A DNA stretch of 64,000 nt from Altererythrobacter epoxidivorans (GCF_001281485.1 NZ_CP012669.1:1302001-1366000), one strand, 5' to 3'; positions 47,942-57,506 are shown, numbered from the stretch's first letter. The notes: generated by a model from the letters alone, not told the origin. Made by a program: numbers and translations.

Positions 47942-49369
47942 ATGAGCGAATTCCCCACCTATGACGAATTGCTGGCGCGGCCCTTTTTCTTCTGCGGCAT
48001 CGGCGGTTCGGGCATGTTGCCCCTTGCGCAGATCCTGAAAGGCCAGGGGGCCGAGGTTGCCGGTTCCGACCGCAGCAACGACCAGGGCCGCACGCCGGAG
48101 AAATTCGCAGCGCTCGAACGGCAGGGCTACGCCCTTCACCCGCAGGACGGCAGCGGCATCACGTCGAAAGACCAGATCCTTGTCGCTTCGGCCGCGGTCG
48201 AAGATACCGTGCCCGAAATGGTCCGGGCCAAGGAACTGGGCAATCTGAAGCTGACCCGGGCAGAGCTGAACTCGATCCTGTTCAACACCAGCGGGGCGGG
48301 AATCGCGATTGCCGGCACCAGCGGCAAATCGACTGTGACCGCCATGCTAGGCTGGATCATGCATTACGCCGGGCGAGAGCCCACGATCATGAACGGTGCC
48401 GTGATGAAGAACTTCGTCACGCCCGAACGACCCTTTGCCAGCGCGGTCGTCGGCGGGCGCAGCATCTACGTCAGCGAAGTCGATGAAAGCGATGGTTCGA
48501 TCGCGCTATATCGGCCCTCGGTGGGCGTGCTGCTCAACGTAAGTCTCGACCACAAGAGCATGGAAGAACTGCGGCAGCTGTTCGGCGACTATCTCGAGCG
48601 CAGCAGGATCGCCGCGATCAACGCCGATGATGCGGAAGCGCTTGCGCTTCTTCCCCGCGCCAAGGATGTCGTGACCTTCGGCGTCGAACAGGAAAAGGCG
48701 CAGATCGGCATCGTGCCCGGCAGCATTGCCGACGGGCCGGTGCGACAGGCCGCAACGGTGATCGACCGTCACGACGGCAGCGAGCATGCGCTGGTGCTGG
48801 GCATGCCGGGCCGGCACAACCTCTCGAATGCGCTGGCTGCCATTGCCGGCGCTGCCTGTGCCGGTGTCCCGGTCGCCCTTTCAATCGAGGCATTGGCGAG
48901 TTTCGCGGGCCTTGCCCGGCGTTTCGATATCATTGGAACTTCGAACGGCGGGGTGACGGTGATCGACGATTTCGGGCACAATCCGGAAAAATGCGCCGCG
49001 ACCCTGAAAACGCTCAAGTCGACGCCAGGGCGCGTCATCGCCTTCTTCCAGCCGCACGGATACGGCCCCTTGCGCCAGATGGGTCATGAACTGGCCGAAA
49101 CCTTTGCCCGCGAACTCGACGCGAGCGACATCACAATCATGTGCGATCCGGTCTATTTCGGCGGGACGGTGGATCGCAGCGAGGGAACCGAGCGGATCAT
49201 CGCGATGATCGAGAAAGCCGGCGGAACGGCGGAACATGTCGCCTCGAGAGAAGACTGCGGGGCGCGAATGGTCGAACTGGCACAGCCCGGCGACCGCATC
49301 GTCATCATGGGCGCGCGTGACGACACGCTGACCACTTTCGCCGGCGATGTGCTGAAAAAGCTGGGCTAG
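47942..49369 (+). CDS. mpl: Mur ligase family protein, Mpl/MurC-like
   Basis: 475 residues from the ATG at 47942. The Mur N-terminal GIGGSGMLPLA loop (19-29), the ATP loop GTSGKST (125-131), YVSEVDESDGS, NVSLDHKS and the C-terminal DDFGHNPEK are present. The length and divergence from MurC in the C-terminal motif (His to Asn) make Mpl, which ligates recycled tripeptide to UDP-MurNAc, more likely than MurC, mainly because of the divergent ldcA. Substrate choice between MurC and Mpl cannot be settled by sight. The stop overlaps the convergent GST gene. Confidence 0.75.
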   Translation: MSEFPTYDELLARPFFFCGIGGSGMLPLAQILKGQGAEVAGSDRSNDQGRTPEKFAALERQGYALHPQDGSGITSKDQILVASAAVEDTVPEMVRAKELGNLKLTRAELNSILFNTSGAGIAIAGTSGKSTVTAMLGWIMHYAGREPTIMNGAVMKNFVTPERPFASAVVGGRSIYVSEVDESDGSIALYRPSVGVLLNVSLDHKSMEELRQLFGDYLERSRIAAINADDAEALALLPRAKDVVTFGVEQEKAQIGIVPGSIADGPVRQAATVIDRHDGSEHALVLGMPGRHNLSNALAAIAGAACAGVPVALSIEALASFAGLARRFDIIGTSNGGVTVIDDFGHNPEKCAATLKTLKSTPGRVIAFFQPHGYGPLRQMGHELAETFARELDASDITIMCDPVYFGGTVDRSEGTERIIAMIEKAGGTAEHVASREDCGARMVELAQPGDRIVIMGARDDTLTTFAGDVLKKLG

Positions 49370-50004
49370 ACCGCAGCCGGTCCCGCGCTTTCACGTTCAA
49401 CAGCGCGCTTGAACCCTTCACGCGCCGTCAGTCGTGCTCTGTATGCTTTAAGTGCCCCTGGAACGCCTTCGTCGAGGCCGACGCGTTCGGCCAGGATAAG
49501 CGCATAACCGCAGCAAATGTCGGCCACTGTGAAGCGGTCACCGCACAGGAATTCGCGGGTTTCCAGACGCTCTTCCAGCTTCACCAGGCGTTTCCAGAAC
49601 CACTTGGCATAAGCGTGGCCTGCGTCTTCCCAGCCCTTGTCCTTCTCGAACAGGGCAAAGCGCATGAACACCGTTTGCGGGAATGTGATGGTCGCATCGG
49701 CGTGATAGGTGAAATCGCAATAGGCGGCGTAGTCGGGCTCTCCAGGCGCGATTGCGAGATCGGTGTAGCCATCCTTGGTCGCCAGATAGTGCGCGATGGC
49801 GCAGCTTTCCGTCATGCGCGCCTCTCCGTCGATCAAAAGCGGCACAGTGCCCAAGGGATTGATCTCGAGATATTCGGGAGCAGCGAAGCGCGGCGGGAAC
49901 GGAAGCAGTTTCAGTTCGACTTCGACGCCAGCTTCCTCAGCCGCCCATGTGGCTCGAAGTCCGCGTGAACCGGCACAGGTGTAGAGGGTCGGGCGAACCG
50001 TCAT
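49366..50004 (-). CDS. Glutathione S-transferase family protein
   Basis: 212 residues from the ATG at 50004; this sits one base after the DUF808 stop. The thioredoxin-like N-terminal domain has YTCAGSRGLRATWAAEEAG and LGTVPLLIDGEARMTESCAIAHYLA (the cis-Pro and Glu-Ser glutathione-binding motif). The helical C-terminal domain has GDRFTVADICCGYAL. It probably conjugates glutathione to unknown electrophiles. Expressed with DUF808 by position. Confidence 0.88.
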   Translation of the reverse strand: MTVRPTLYTCAGSRGLRATWAAEEAGVEVELKLLPFPPRFAAPEYLEINPLGTVPLLIDGEARMTESCAIAHYLATKDGYTDLAIAPGEPDYAAYCDFTYHADATITFPQTVFMRFALFEKDKGWEDAGHAYAKWFWKRLVKLEERLETREFLCGDRFTVADICCGYALILAERVGLDEGVPGALKAYRARLTAREGFKRAVERESAGPAAV

Positions 50005-50005
50005 G

Positions 50006-50974
50006 TCAGTGCGCATCCGCATGCTCGTCCTGCCCATGTCCCATCTTGAAGACATGATGCAGAACGAAAACCAGGATCGCGCCGAGGATGAGCCCGAACA
50101 GAGCGGAAATCGTGGCGTAGGTCAGCCATCCCAGCAGGCCGGAAAGGGCACCGGTTGCCTGTTCGACGACATGCTGCGCCGCGTGGGCGATATCTGCCAG
50201 CGCGTGGATGCCGAGTTCCTCCAGGCTGTGGAGGATGATCCCGCCGCCGACCCAGAGCATTGCGATCGTACCGATGAAAGACAGGGCAACCAGCAGGCGA
50301 GGCATCAGGTGCAGCAGGAAACGTCCGAATTTCTTCGCAAAGCCGTTGTCGCGCTCAGCCAGGTGCAGGCCGACATCATCCATTTTCACGATCATGGCGA
50401 CGGCACCATACACGACCAGGGTGATCGCGATGCCGACCGCTGCCAGAGCTGCAGCACGAACCCAGAAACTGTCGCTCATTGTGGCAATTTCATTGAGCGA
50501 GATGGCCATGATCTCTGCCGACAGGATCAGGTCTGTGCGGATTGCGCCATTGACCCTTTGCTGTTCGAACTTGACCGGATCCTCGATCACGTCCTCCAGG
50601 GTCTTGCCGTGTCTTGGCTCCCCCAGCTTCTCCATGACCTTTTCCGCGCCTTCATAGGACAGGTAGGCACCGCCCAGCATCAGGATGAAGGTAATCGCTT
50701 GGGGTAGCAGCCAGCTCAGAAGCAGCGCGCCCGGCAGCAGGAGAAGAAGCTTGTTCTTCAGGCTTCCCTTGGTGATTTTCCAGATGATCGGGAGTTCGCG
50801 CGACGGATCGAGCCCCGTGACGTAGCGCGGGGTGACTGCCGCATCGTCGATCACCACCCCGGCGGCCTTCGTACCCGCCTTGCTGGCAGCCACGCTGACA
50901 TCGTCGATCGATGCCGCAGCGACGCGTGCAATCACGGAAATATCGTCTAGCAGCGCTACCAAACCACCGGGCAA
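50006..50974 (-). CDS. DUF808 (YedI-like) inner-membrane protein
   Basis: 322 residues from a TTG at 50974 with AGGAG seven bases upstream. GLVALLDDISVIARVAAASIDDV is the DUF808 N terminus; the body has about five membrane helices, the segment ISLNEIATMSDSFW and GTIAMLWVGGGIILHSLEELG. Function is unknown in this family. It has a His/Asp-rich C terminus (HGQDEHADAH). One base separates its stop from the GST start. Confidence 0.9.
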   Translation of the reverse strand: MPGGLVALLDDISVIARVAAASIDDVSVAASKAGTKAAGVVIDDAAVTPRYVTGLDPSRELPIIWKITKGSLKNKLLLLLPGALLLSWLLPQAITFILMLGGAYLSYEGAEKVMEKLGEPRHGKTLEDVIEDPVKFEQQRVNGAIRTDLILSAEIMAISLNEIATMSDSFWVRAAALAAVGIAITLVVYGAVAMIVKMDDVGLHLAERDNGFAKKFGRFLLHLMPRLLVALSFIGTIAMLWVGGGIILHSLEELGIHALADIAHAAQHVVEQATGALSGLLGWLTYATISALFGLILGAILVFVLHHVFKMGHGQDEHADAH

Positions 50975-51063
50975 ATCAAATCTCCTGTAAGAACATGCCT
51001 TGCAAACGGTCCCCTGCCCCCCTCGTTCCGGCGCTGCAAGTCCATTATATCTCGCCAAGAGCC

Positions 51064-51091
51064 TTGCTTTCCTGCCCGAAACCGTTATGTG
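51064..51091 (+). promoter_or_regulatory. Possible promoter of rpsF-rpsR-rplI
   Basis: TTGCTT (51064-51069) and TATGTG (51086-51091) are spaced by 16 bases, about 105 bases upstream of the rpsF ATG. The match to the housekeeping consensus is partial. Confidence 0.35.
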
Positions 51092-51194
51092 CGCGCATCC
51101 CTCGCCTCCGGGCAGGGATATGAAGAAAGCCGGAGGGGCCCCGCAATCCCGCGGATCAGCCAGCGATCGGCCAGAAGTGAAAAGGACCAAGCGC

Positions 51195-51557
51195 ATGCCG
51201 CTTTACGAGCATGTTTTCTTGGCGCGTCAGGACCTGAGCCAGGCTCAGGTCGATGCGCTCGCGACTACAGCAACCGAAATTATCGAAGCGAACGACGGTA
51301 AGGTCACCAAGACCGAGACCTGGGGCCTCAAGTCCCTGGCTTACAAGATCGACCGTAATCGCAAGGCGCACTTCGTGATGCTCAACATAGACGCCCCCGG
51401 CTCGGTGGTTGAGGAACTCGAACGCCAGACCCGTATCAACGAAGACGTCATCCGTTACCTGACCATCCGTGTCGACGAACACGAAGATGGCCCGTCGGTC
51501 ATGATGCGCAAGAACGAGCGCGATCGTAAGCGCCGTTCGGATCGAGGAGACGACTGA
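51195..51557 (+). CDS. rpsF: Ribosomal protein S6
   Basis: 120 residues from the ATG at 51195. [15 protein letters not shown] and [14 protein letters not shown] are typical of S6, and the C-terminal tail is charged ([19 protein letters not shown]). S6 binds 16S rRNA with S18. The tail can be extended with glutamates by RimK in species that have it; rimK and its protease rimB lie about 5 kb away here. Its TGA overlaps rpsR. Confidence 0.97.
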   Translation: MPLYEHVFLARQDLSQAQVDALATTATEIIEANDGKVTKTETWGLKSLAYKIDRNRKAHFVMLNIDAPGSVVEELERQTRINEDVIRYLTIRVDEHEDGPSVMMRKNERDRKRRSDRGDD

Positions 51558-51781
51558 TGGCTCGTCCGTTTTTCCGCCGCCGCAAGTCCTGCCCGTTCTC
51601 GGGCAAGAACGCACCGAAGATCGACTACAAGGACGTACGCCTGCTTCAGGGCTTCATGTCCGAACGTGGCAAGATCGTTCCGTCGCGCATCACCGCCGTT
51701 TCGGCAAAGAAGCAGCGTGAACTGGCCAAGGCCATCAAGCGCGCTCGCCAGATCGGCCTCCTGCCGTACATCGTGAAGTAA
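51557..51781 (+). CDS. rpsR: Ribosomal protein S18
   Basis: 74 residues, [20 protein letters not shown], then [24 protein letters not shown], ending [15 protein letters not shown]. Conserved S18 that pairs with S6 in the 30S platform. Starts on the last base of the rpsF stop, followed by rplI 14 bases later. Confidence 0.98.
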   Translation: MARPFFRRRKSCPFSGKNAPKIDYKDVRLLQGFMSERGKIVPSRITAVSAKKQRELAKAIKRARQIGLLPYIVK

Positions 51782-51795
51782 GAGGAGCATACATC

Positions 51796-52422
51796 ATGGA
51801 CATTATCCTCCTCGAACGCATCGAGAAGCTCGGCACCATCGGTGACGTCGTCACCGTCAAGGATGGCTATGCCCGCAACTTCCTTCTTCCGCAGAAGAAG
51901 GCGCTGCGCGCAAACGAAGCCAACAAGAAGGTTTTCGAAGCCAACCGCGAACGCCTTGAAAAGGAAAACGCAGAGCGTCGTGGCGATGCCGAAAAGCAGG
52001 GCGAAAAGGTCGCCGGTGCAGAGATCGTCCTGATCCGTGCAGCGTCGAACGCCGGCCAGCTTTACGGTTCGGTCAGCGTCCGCGACATCGTCTCGGGCCT
52101 GAACGACCAGGGTCACTCGATCGACAAGAAGCAGGTGATCATGGGTCACCCGATCAAGACGATCGGCATGCACGATGTCACCGTTGCCCTGCACCCCGAA
52201 GTTCACGTCACCGTGAAGGCCAACGTTGCCCGTTCGGACGACGAGGCAGAACTCCAGACGCAGGGCGTCGACGTTCTTGCGCAGATGTTCGAAGACGAAC
52301 AGCGCGAGATCGAAGAACAGGCAGAAGCGAACCGCATCGAGCCGAACCTCGAGCCCGGTGAAATCCCGGCCGAGCTGCTCGAAGAGCGTGCTGAAGCTGC
52401 CGAAGGCGACGAAGAGGCCTGA
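51796..52422 (+). CDS. rplI: Ribosomal protein L9, long acidic C-terminal tail
   Basis: 208 residues. [32 protein letters not shown] is the standard L9 N-terminal domain, and a long central helix follows. Typical L9 is about 150 residues; here the C-terminal domain continues into an acidic tail ([15 protein letters not shown] and on to AEGDEEA) that is longer than in enterobacteria and common in alphaproteobacteria. Last gene of the rps/rpl operon, 20 bases before the terminator. Confidence 0.96.
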   Translation: MDIILLERIEKLGTIGDVVTVKDGYARNFLLPQKKALRANEANKKVFEANRERLEKENAERRGDAEKQGEKVAGAEIVLIRAASNAGQLYGSVSVRDIVSGLNDQGHSIDKKQVIMGHPIKTIGMHDVTVALHPEVHVTVKANVARSDDEAELQTQGVDVLAQMFEDEQREIEEQAEANRIEPNLEPGEIPAELLEERAEAAEGDEEA

Positions 52423-52441
52423 GGCCACTTCCAGCCGACAG

Positions 52442-52482
52442 AAAAAGGGCCCGCTGCCTTCATTGGTAGCGGGCCTTTTTCT
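52442..52482 (+). terminator. Strong Rho-independent terminator, likely bidirectional
   Basis: GGCCCGCT pairs with AGCGGGCC in 52447-52475, with a 12-base loop; an A-tract precedes and a T-tract follows the stem. It ends the rplI transcript and can serve the convergent GNAT gene (stop at 52507) on the other strand. Confidence 0.88.
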
Positions 52483-52506
52483 TTGCGTGGTCGGAGCGCG
52501 GCTGGG

Positions 52507-53037
52507 TCAGGCCGGCTCGAAACTCTTTGCTAGGATTACGAGGTGCGGATCGCCCTCGAATGCCCGTGGTTCGAACCCCTTTTCGCGTTCCAGCTCGATC
52601 GCAGCGTGATTGTCGCGGTCCTCGATGGCGATGACCTCGCGCACCCCGCGACGCTGCGCTTCACCGGCCAGCAGGTCGAGCATCGCCCAACCGACGCCGC
52701 GATTGCGATAATCCGAACGCACCGAAACGGCGATTTCGGCAATTTCCAGCGGCTTGTCGCAGGCCAGCAGGCCCGAGGCGACCATCTCGCCCGATTCAGC
52801 CTCGAAAGCGAGGAAGCTTTCGCTGCGGAAGTGATCGGCCTCGACGATAGGCCGCAATTGCTCATGCCCGACGTGCGGCTGCGCATTGAGGAAGCGGAAG
52901 CGGCGGTCTTCTTCGCTGACCTGCTCGAAGAACTCCTCTAGCCGGCGCTCGTCCTCTGGCACGGCGCTGCGGACCGAAAGGGTCAGGCCCGACCGCGTGA
53001 TGAGGACGTGTTCGATATCCTGTGCCGGGGCAGTCAT
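52507..53037 (-). CDS. GNAT family N-acetyltransferase
   Basis: 176 residues from the ATG at 53037, with AGGAG seven bases upstream. The acetyl-CoA motif is SVRSDYRNRGVGWAMLDLL (Q/R-x-x-G-x-G/A type) and the last motif is HAAIELEREKGFEP. The N-terminal part (RSAVPEDERRLEEFFEQVS) resembles GNAT domains found in acyl-CoA synthetase fusions, but here the domain stands alone. The substrate amine is unknown; it could be a protein lysine or small molecule. The gene is divergent from amn. Confidence 0.85.
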   Translation of the reverse strand: MTAPAQDIEHVLITRSGLTLSVRSAVPEDERRLEEFFEQVSEEDRRFRFLNAQPHVGHEQLRPIVEADHFRSESFLAFEAESGEMVASGLLACDKPLEIAEIAVSVRSDYRNRGVGWAMLDLLAGEAQRRGVREVIAIEDRDNHAAIELEREKGFEPRAFEGDPHLVILAKSFEPA

Positions 53038-53204
53038 GACCATTCTCCTTTTCTGGCGAGTCGATGCTGGCAAATTACCCGCATTGCTGCAGTGCAACAT
53101 TGATCCATCGCAAACGCGCCGTGGCGGAACCGATGTGCGGCGTGTCGGAAGGAGACTTTTCTCAGCGACCTTGATTTGTCACGACGAGACGTTAGAGGCC
53201 CGCC

Positions 53205-54644
53205 ATGCAAACCTTTTCCAAAATCATTGAAGAATTGAACCGCGTTTACGACGACGCGGTATCGACCCTGCGCGAGGACATTCTCGCATTCGCCCGTGAC
53301 GGAAGTGTCCCTCCTGCGCGCAAGCGCGAGGACGGCAGCTACGCCTATCCCGAACTTCGCCTGCATTTCAAAGGCGAAGGCAATCCCTCCGATCGCTCGC
53401 GCGCATTCGGCCGCCTCGAACAGGAAGGCACCTACTGCACGACCGTCACGCGGCCGCAGCTGTTCGCGGATTACCTGAAGGAACAGCTCGAACTGATCAC
53501 GTCAGATTACGACGTGCGAATCGAAGTTGCGCCTTCGCGGCAGGAAATCCCGTTCCCCTATGTGCTCGACGGCGAAGCGGGTGCCGCCATGGTCGGCATC
53601 GCGCCGCAGGAACTGGCGAAGCACTTCCCTTCGACCGACCTCGCCCTCATCGGTGACGAGCTGGCGGACGGGAACGAGGTTGCCGACCCCGATCACGAGC
53701 TGCCCCTGTCACTGTTCGACGGATTGCGGACTGACTATTCGCTGGCTCGCCTTGCCCACTACACCGGCACGCAGACCGAGGATTTCCAGCACTTCATCCT
53801 GTTCACGAACTACCATCGTTATGTCGATGAATTCGTGGATTGGGCAGCGAAGCAGATTGGTAGCGACGGCTACACCGGCCTCACCGGCGCTGGCGGCCTC
53901 AATATCTCGGATAAAACCGACAACGCTCGCATCCAGCTCTCGGACACCGCGTGGCGCAGGCACCAGATGCCTGCCTATCACCTGATGCGCGACGACAAGA
54001 GCGGCATCACACTGGTCAACATCGGTGTCGGCCCCTCCAACGCGAAAACGATTTGCGATCACCTCGCGGTGCTGCGCCCCCACAGCTGGCTGATGATCGG
54101 TCACTGCGGCGGTCTCCGCTCGAGCCAGAAGATCGGCGACTTCGTCCTCGCCCACGCTTACTTGCGCGACGATCACGTGCTCGACGGCGTCCTTCCGCCA
54201 GAAATCCCGATCCCCCCGATTGCCGAAGTGCAGCAGGCACTTGCCGGCGCGGCAGAGGCCGTTTCAGGTACGCAGGGCGCAAACCTGAAGCAGCGCATGC
54301 GCACGGGCACGGTCGTGACTACCGACGACCGCAACTGGGAATTGCTCTATTCCAAGTCGGCCCAGCGCTTCTCGCAAAGCCGCGCCATCGCGATCGAGAT
54401 GGAAAGCGCAACCATTGCGGCGCAGGGCTATCGCTTCCGCGTGCCTTATGGCACCTTGCTGTGCGTAAGCGACAAGCCGCTGCACGGAGAGATCAAGCTG
54501 CCCGGCCAGGCCAACCAGTTCTACGAAGAAGCGATCGCTGCCCATTTGCAGATGGGCATCGTTGCTTGCGAGAAACTGCGCGATGAAGGCGACAGGCTGC
54601 ACAGCCGCAAGCTGCGCGCTTTCAACGAGCCGCCGTTCCGTTGA
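53205..54644 (+). CDS. amn: AMP nucleosidase
   Basis: 479 residues. The N-terminal AMP-nucleosidase-specific domain (MQTFSKIIEELNRVYDDAVS and LHFKGEGNPSDRSRAFGR-like) is followed by a nucleoside-phosphorylase-like domain with NIGVGPSNAKTICDHLAVL, IGHCGGLR and AIEMESATIAAQGYRFRVPYG. It splits AMP into adenine and ribose 5-phosphate, tuning the AMP pool. It overlaps the start of the SDR gene downstream. Confidence 0.94.
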   Translation: MQTFSKIIEELNRVYDDAVSTLREDILAFARDGSVPPARKREDGSYAYPELRLHFKGEGNPSDRSRAFGRLEQEGTYCTTVTRPQLFADYLKEQLELITSDYDVRIEVAPSRQEIPFPYVLDGEAGAAMVGIAPQELAKHFPSTDLALIGDELADGNEVADPDHELPLSLFDGLRTDYSLARLAHYTGTQTEDFQHFILFTNYHRYVDEFVDWAAKQIGSDGYTGLTGAGGLNISDKTDNARIQLSDTAWRRHQMPAYHLMRDDKSGITLVNIGVGPSNAKTICDHLAVLRPHSWLMIGHCGGLRSSQKIGDFVLAHAYLRDDHVLDGVLPPEIPIPPIAEVQQALAGAAEAVSGTQGANLKQRMRTGTVVTTDDRNWELLYSKSAQRFSQSRAIAIEMESATIAAQGYRFRVPYGTLLCVSDKPLHGEIKLPGQANQFYEEAIAAHLQMGIVACEKLRDEGDRLHSRKLRAFNEPPFR

Positions 54645-55411
54645 CATTGACGCCAAACCGTTCGCGCTCGATCGCAGGTCGCGTCGCCATCGTCACCGGC
54701 GCGGCGAGCGGAATGGGCCGAGCGACGGCAAGGCTATTCGCAGCAGAGGGAGCGAAGGTCGCCGTAACCGATCTCGACCTCGCCGCCTGCCGCTCGGTCG
54801 CGGAGGAATGCGGCGGTGATGCCCGGGCTTATGCGCTCGACGTTTCCGATGCTGATGCGATCAGGCTCGTGGTCCGACAGATTGCGGAAGATTTTGGCGG
54901 GATCGATATCCTCGTCAACAATGCAGGCGTTTCCAGCTTTTGCGCGCTCGATGACGATGCTTACGAGGATATCTGGTCGCGCGCCCTTGCCGTCATGCTG
55001 ACCGGGCAGCAGCGCATGGTGCGCGCCGCCCTGCCCTGGCTCCGCAAGAGCGATGCCGCCCGGATCGTGAACATCGCCAGCACCGAAGGGCTCGGCGCGA
55101 CGCCGGGAGACACGCCCTATGTCGCTGCCAAGACTGGCGTGACAGGTTTGACGCGCGGGCTGGCCGTCGATCTGGGGCCGGAAGGGATCACGTGCAACTG
55201 CATCTGTCCCGGTCCGATCAATACGGCGATGACCGACAAGGTGCCGGACGAGCACAAGGTGATTTTTGCGAAACGGCGCACTGCCCTCAAACGCTATGGC
55301 GAACCGGAAGAAGTGGCGCACGTCACATTGTCGCTCGTATTGCCTGCCGCCAGCTACATCACCGGCGCGGTCATACCCGTCGATGGCGGTCTGATGGCGC
55401 GCAACGCCTGA
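54641..55411 (+). CDS. SDR family oxidoreductase
   Basis: 256 residues from a TTG at 54641 that overlaps the amn stop; a second TTG two codons on (54647) is equally plausible and no ribosome site is strong. TGAASGMG, NNAG and the Tyr-x3-Lys YVAAK are intact; CICPGPINTAMTD and the terminal PVDGGLMA are standard. Substrate unknown. The tight overlap with amn suggests joint expression but no obvious pathway link. Confidence 0.82.
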   Translation: MTLTPNRSRSIAGRVAIVTGAASGMGRATARLFAAEGAKVAVTDLDLAACRSVAEECGGDARAYALDVSDADAIRLVVRQIAEDFGGIDILVNNAGVSSFCALDDDAYEDIWSRALAVMLTGQQRMVRAALPWLRKSDAARIVNIASTEGLGATPGDTPYVAAKTGVTGLTRGLAVDLGPEGITCNCICPGPINTAMTDKVPDEHKVIFAKRRTALKRYGEPEEVAHVTLSLVLPAASYITGAVIPVDGGLMARNA

Positions 55412-55417
55412 GGCAGG

Positions 55418-56386
55418 CTAGTTCGGGATATCGAACGAGCAGGTCAGCCCTTCCCTGCGGAAATCGAGGTCGACATGACCCGGATCGCCCAGGACCATGC
55501 GGATCATCCTTGTGCCGAAGCCGGCAGTCACATCGGGCTCAACCGGCGGTCCGCCGCTCTCCGTCCAGGACATGTGCACACCCATATCGGTCTCGGCGAT
55601 TTCAACATCCACGTGGCCAGAGCGCACCGATAGCGCGCCATATTTGATCGCATTGGTGATCAATTCGTGGACGACGAGCGAGAACCCTTCCGCCTTCACG
55701 CCTTTCAGCATTGGCCTGCCGGCCGTGCGGATCTGCATCTGGTCCTTGAACTCGGCGAACGCGCCCATCTCGCGTTCCAGAATGGAAGCGGGATTGAAGG
55801 ACTGCTCTCCCGATACAACCAGCAGGTCGTGCGTCCGGGCAAGTGCAGCTACCCTCCCCTCAAGGGATTGAGCGAATTCATCGACGTTTGATGCCCTGCG
55901 CGCCGAGAGCGAGACCATGCTCTTGATCATCGCAAGGAGGTTGCGCACGCGGTGATTGAGTTCTGCGGTGAGGACCTGCAACCGCATTTCATTGCGCTTG
56001 GTGTCGGTAATGTCGATGACATGGCCGATCAGCCTCGTCACTTCGCCTTGTTCGTCGGTCAGCGGGCGACCCGACGCACTGATCCACCGCTCGGCACCGT
56101 CCGCCCGGATGATCCGGCATTCGAAGATCCAGTCTTCGCCCTTCTCTATAGCGCTCGTCTGCGCTTCATCGACCCGGTCGCGGTCTTCCGCGATGACGTG
56201 GTCGAGAAACTGCTCGTAGGTCCACTCGGGCAGCTGATCTTCATAGCCGAAAATCTGGTCATGCTGCGAGTTGCGCCACGCCTGCCCCGTGGCGAGGTCG
56301 AGCTGCCAGATACCGATGTGACCGACGCTGAGCGCCAATCTCAAGTGTTCGATACTCGAGTCGGCGATTTGTTTCAGCTCAGGCAT
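55418..56386 (-). CDS. PAS-domain HWE-family sensor histidine kinase
   Basis: 322 residues. A PAS domain (about 15-130) with a PAC end VTRLIGHVIDITD precedes the phospho-acceptor helix with His145 in LTAELNHRVRNLLAMIKSMV. The ATPase part has the HWE marks HELITNAIKYGALS and W-x-E in MSWTESGG (274-276), with GFGTRMI. No membrane helix, so it is cytosolic. No response regulator lies near it. HWE kinases in this order often act in the general stress response or light sensing; here no LOV Cys is evident. Confidence 0.9.
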   Translation of the reverse strand: MPELKQIADSSIEHLRLALSVGHIGIWQLDLATGQAWRNSQHDQIFGYEDQLPEWTYEQFLDHVIAEDRDRVDEAQTSAIEKGEDWIFECRIIRADGAERWISASGRPLTDEQGEVTRLIGHVIDITDTKRNEMRLQVLTAELNHRVRNLLAMIKSMVSLSARRASNVDEFAQSLEGRVAALARTHDLLVVSGEQSFNPASILEREMGAFAEFKDQMQIRTAGRPMLKGVKAEGFSLVVHELITNAIKYGALSVRSGHVDVEIAETDMGVHMSWTESGGPPVEPDVTAGFGTRMIRMVLGDPGHVDLDFRREGLTCSFDIPN

Positions 56387-56557
56387 TACCGTGGCATAGG
56401 CGCATCAGGCCCGTTCCCCTAACGGCAAAATCGCTTGCCACTCGTATGGGTGACACTGCGGACAAACGAGGTGTTGCCTGCCGGGTTTTACCCGACGCAC
56501 CACGTCTTCCATTTGGAGCGCAAGCACTCCAAACCGTTGCCCTGCTTCGACCTGAAA

Positions 56558-56583
56558 GGCGAATTTCAGTTTCTGAAATCGCC
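56558..56583 (-). terminator. Possible terminator hairpin after rimK
   Basis: GGCGAATTTCAG and CTGAAATCGCC form a stem with one bulged base and a three-base loop, eight bases past the rimK stop on the minus strand, followed by only a short T run. A second stem (TTTGGAG/CTCCAAA, 56513-56534) lies further on. A weak or Rho-assisted terminator is likely; no T-tract is strong. Confidence 0.4.
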
Positions 56584-56590
56584 ATTCGAT

Positions 56591-57496
56591 TCAGCCTTTT
56601 CCCTTGGTCTTGGTCTTGCCGTCCTTGGCATTGGCTACGATGAAATCGATGATCTGCCCGGCGATATCCTTGCCGGTGGCGGTCTCGATGCCTTCAAGGC
56701 CGGGCGAAGAGTTCACTTCCATGATCACCGGGCCGTGATTGCTGCGAAGCATGTCCACGCCGCACACGTTCAGACCCATGCGCTTGGCAGCCGAGACCGC
56801 GGTTGCGCGTTCGGCCGGAGTGATCTTGGCAAGTTCGGCACTGCCCCCACGGTGCAAGTTGCTGCGGAAATCGTCCGCTGCCCCGGTGCGCTTCATCGCC
56901 GCGACGACCTTGCCGCCGACGACCAGTGCGCGAATGTCGGTGCCGCCAGCTTCCTTGATGAATTCTTGGACGAGGATGTTGACGTTGGCGCCGCGAAACG
57001 CCTCGATCACCGATTTGGCGCTGCTCATCGTCTCGGCAAGCACGACACCGATGCCCTGCGTGCCTTCGAGCAGCTTGATCACGACAGGCGGACCATTGAC
57101 CGCCCTGATGATTTCCTCGGCCTGCTTCGGATCGTTGGCATAGGCTGTCAGCGGCAATCCAAGGCCATGCTTGGCGAGGATCTGCATACTGCGCAGCTTG
57201 TCACGGCTGCGACCGATGGCGACGCTTTCGTTGAGCGGCCAGACGCCCTTCATCTCGAACTGGCGAAGTACCGCAAGACCGTAGTTGGTGATCGAAGCAC
57301 CGATACGCGGGATGACGGCATCGTATTTACCGACTGTCTGTCCGTTATAGGTCAGGGTCGGCCGGTGGCTGGCGATATTCACCGTGCACCGCAGCGTGTT
57401 CAGGATATCGAGCGTGTGCCCGCGTTGCTCCGCCGCCTCGACCAGGCGCTTGTGCGAATACAGATTGGGGTTGCGCGCCAGCATGGCGATTTTCAT
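56591..57496 (-). CDS. rimK: RimK-type ATP-grasp glutamate ligase
   Basis: 301 residues. [27 protein letters not shown] and [11 protein letters not shown] begin the family domain; the ATP-grasp core has [35 protein letters not shown] and [15 protein letters not shown]. RimK adds glutamates to the C terminus of ribosomal protein S6. The Lys-rich C terminus is short. It is 10 bases downstream of rimB; rpsF lies about 5 kb away on the opposite strand. Confidence 0.93.
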   Translation of the reverse strand: MKIAMLARNPNLYSHKRLVEAAEQRGHTLDILNTLRCTVNIASHRPTLTYNGQTVGKYDAVIPRIGASITNYGLAVLRQFEMKGVWPLNESVAIGRSRDKLRSMQILAKHGLGLPLTAYANDPKQAEEIIRAVNGPPVVIKLLEGTQGIGVVLAETMSSAKSVIEAFRGANVNILVQEFIKEAGGTDIRALVVGGKVVAAMKRTGAADDFRSNLHRGGSAELAKITPAERATAVSAAKRMGLNVCGVDMLRSNHGPVIMEVNSSPGLEGIETATGKDIAGQIIDFIVANAKDGKTKTKGKG

Positions 57497-57506
57497 TGGG
57501 GAATCC

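Noticed and set aside
51000..51194. N-terminal extension of ribosomal protein S6 upstream of 51195
   Set aside because: The frame is open, but the residues do not resemble S6 and the ATG at 51195 gives the standard MPLYEHVF start, with GGACC nearby.
56513..56534. TTTGGAG/CTCCAAA stem as a separate RNA gene
   Set aside because: Only a seven-base stem with no other structure; more likely part of the 3' end of the rimK transcript.
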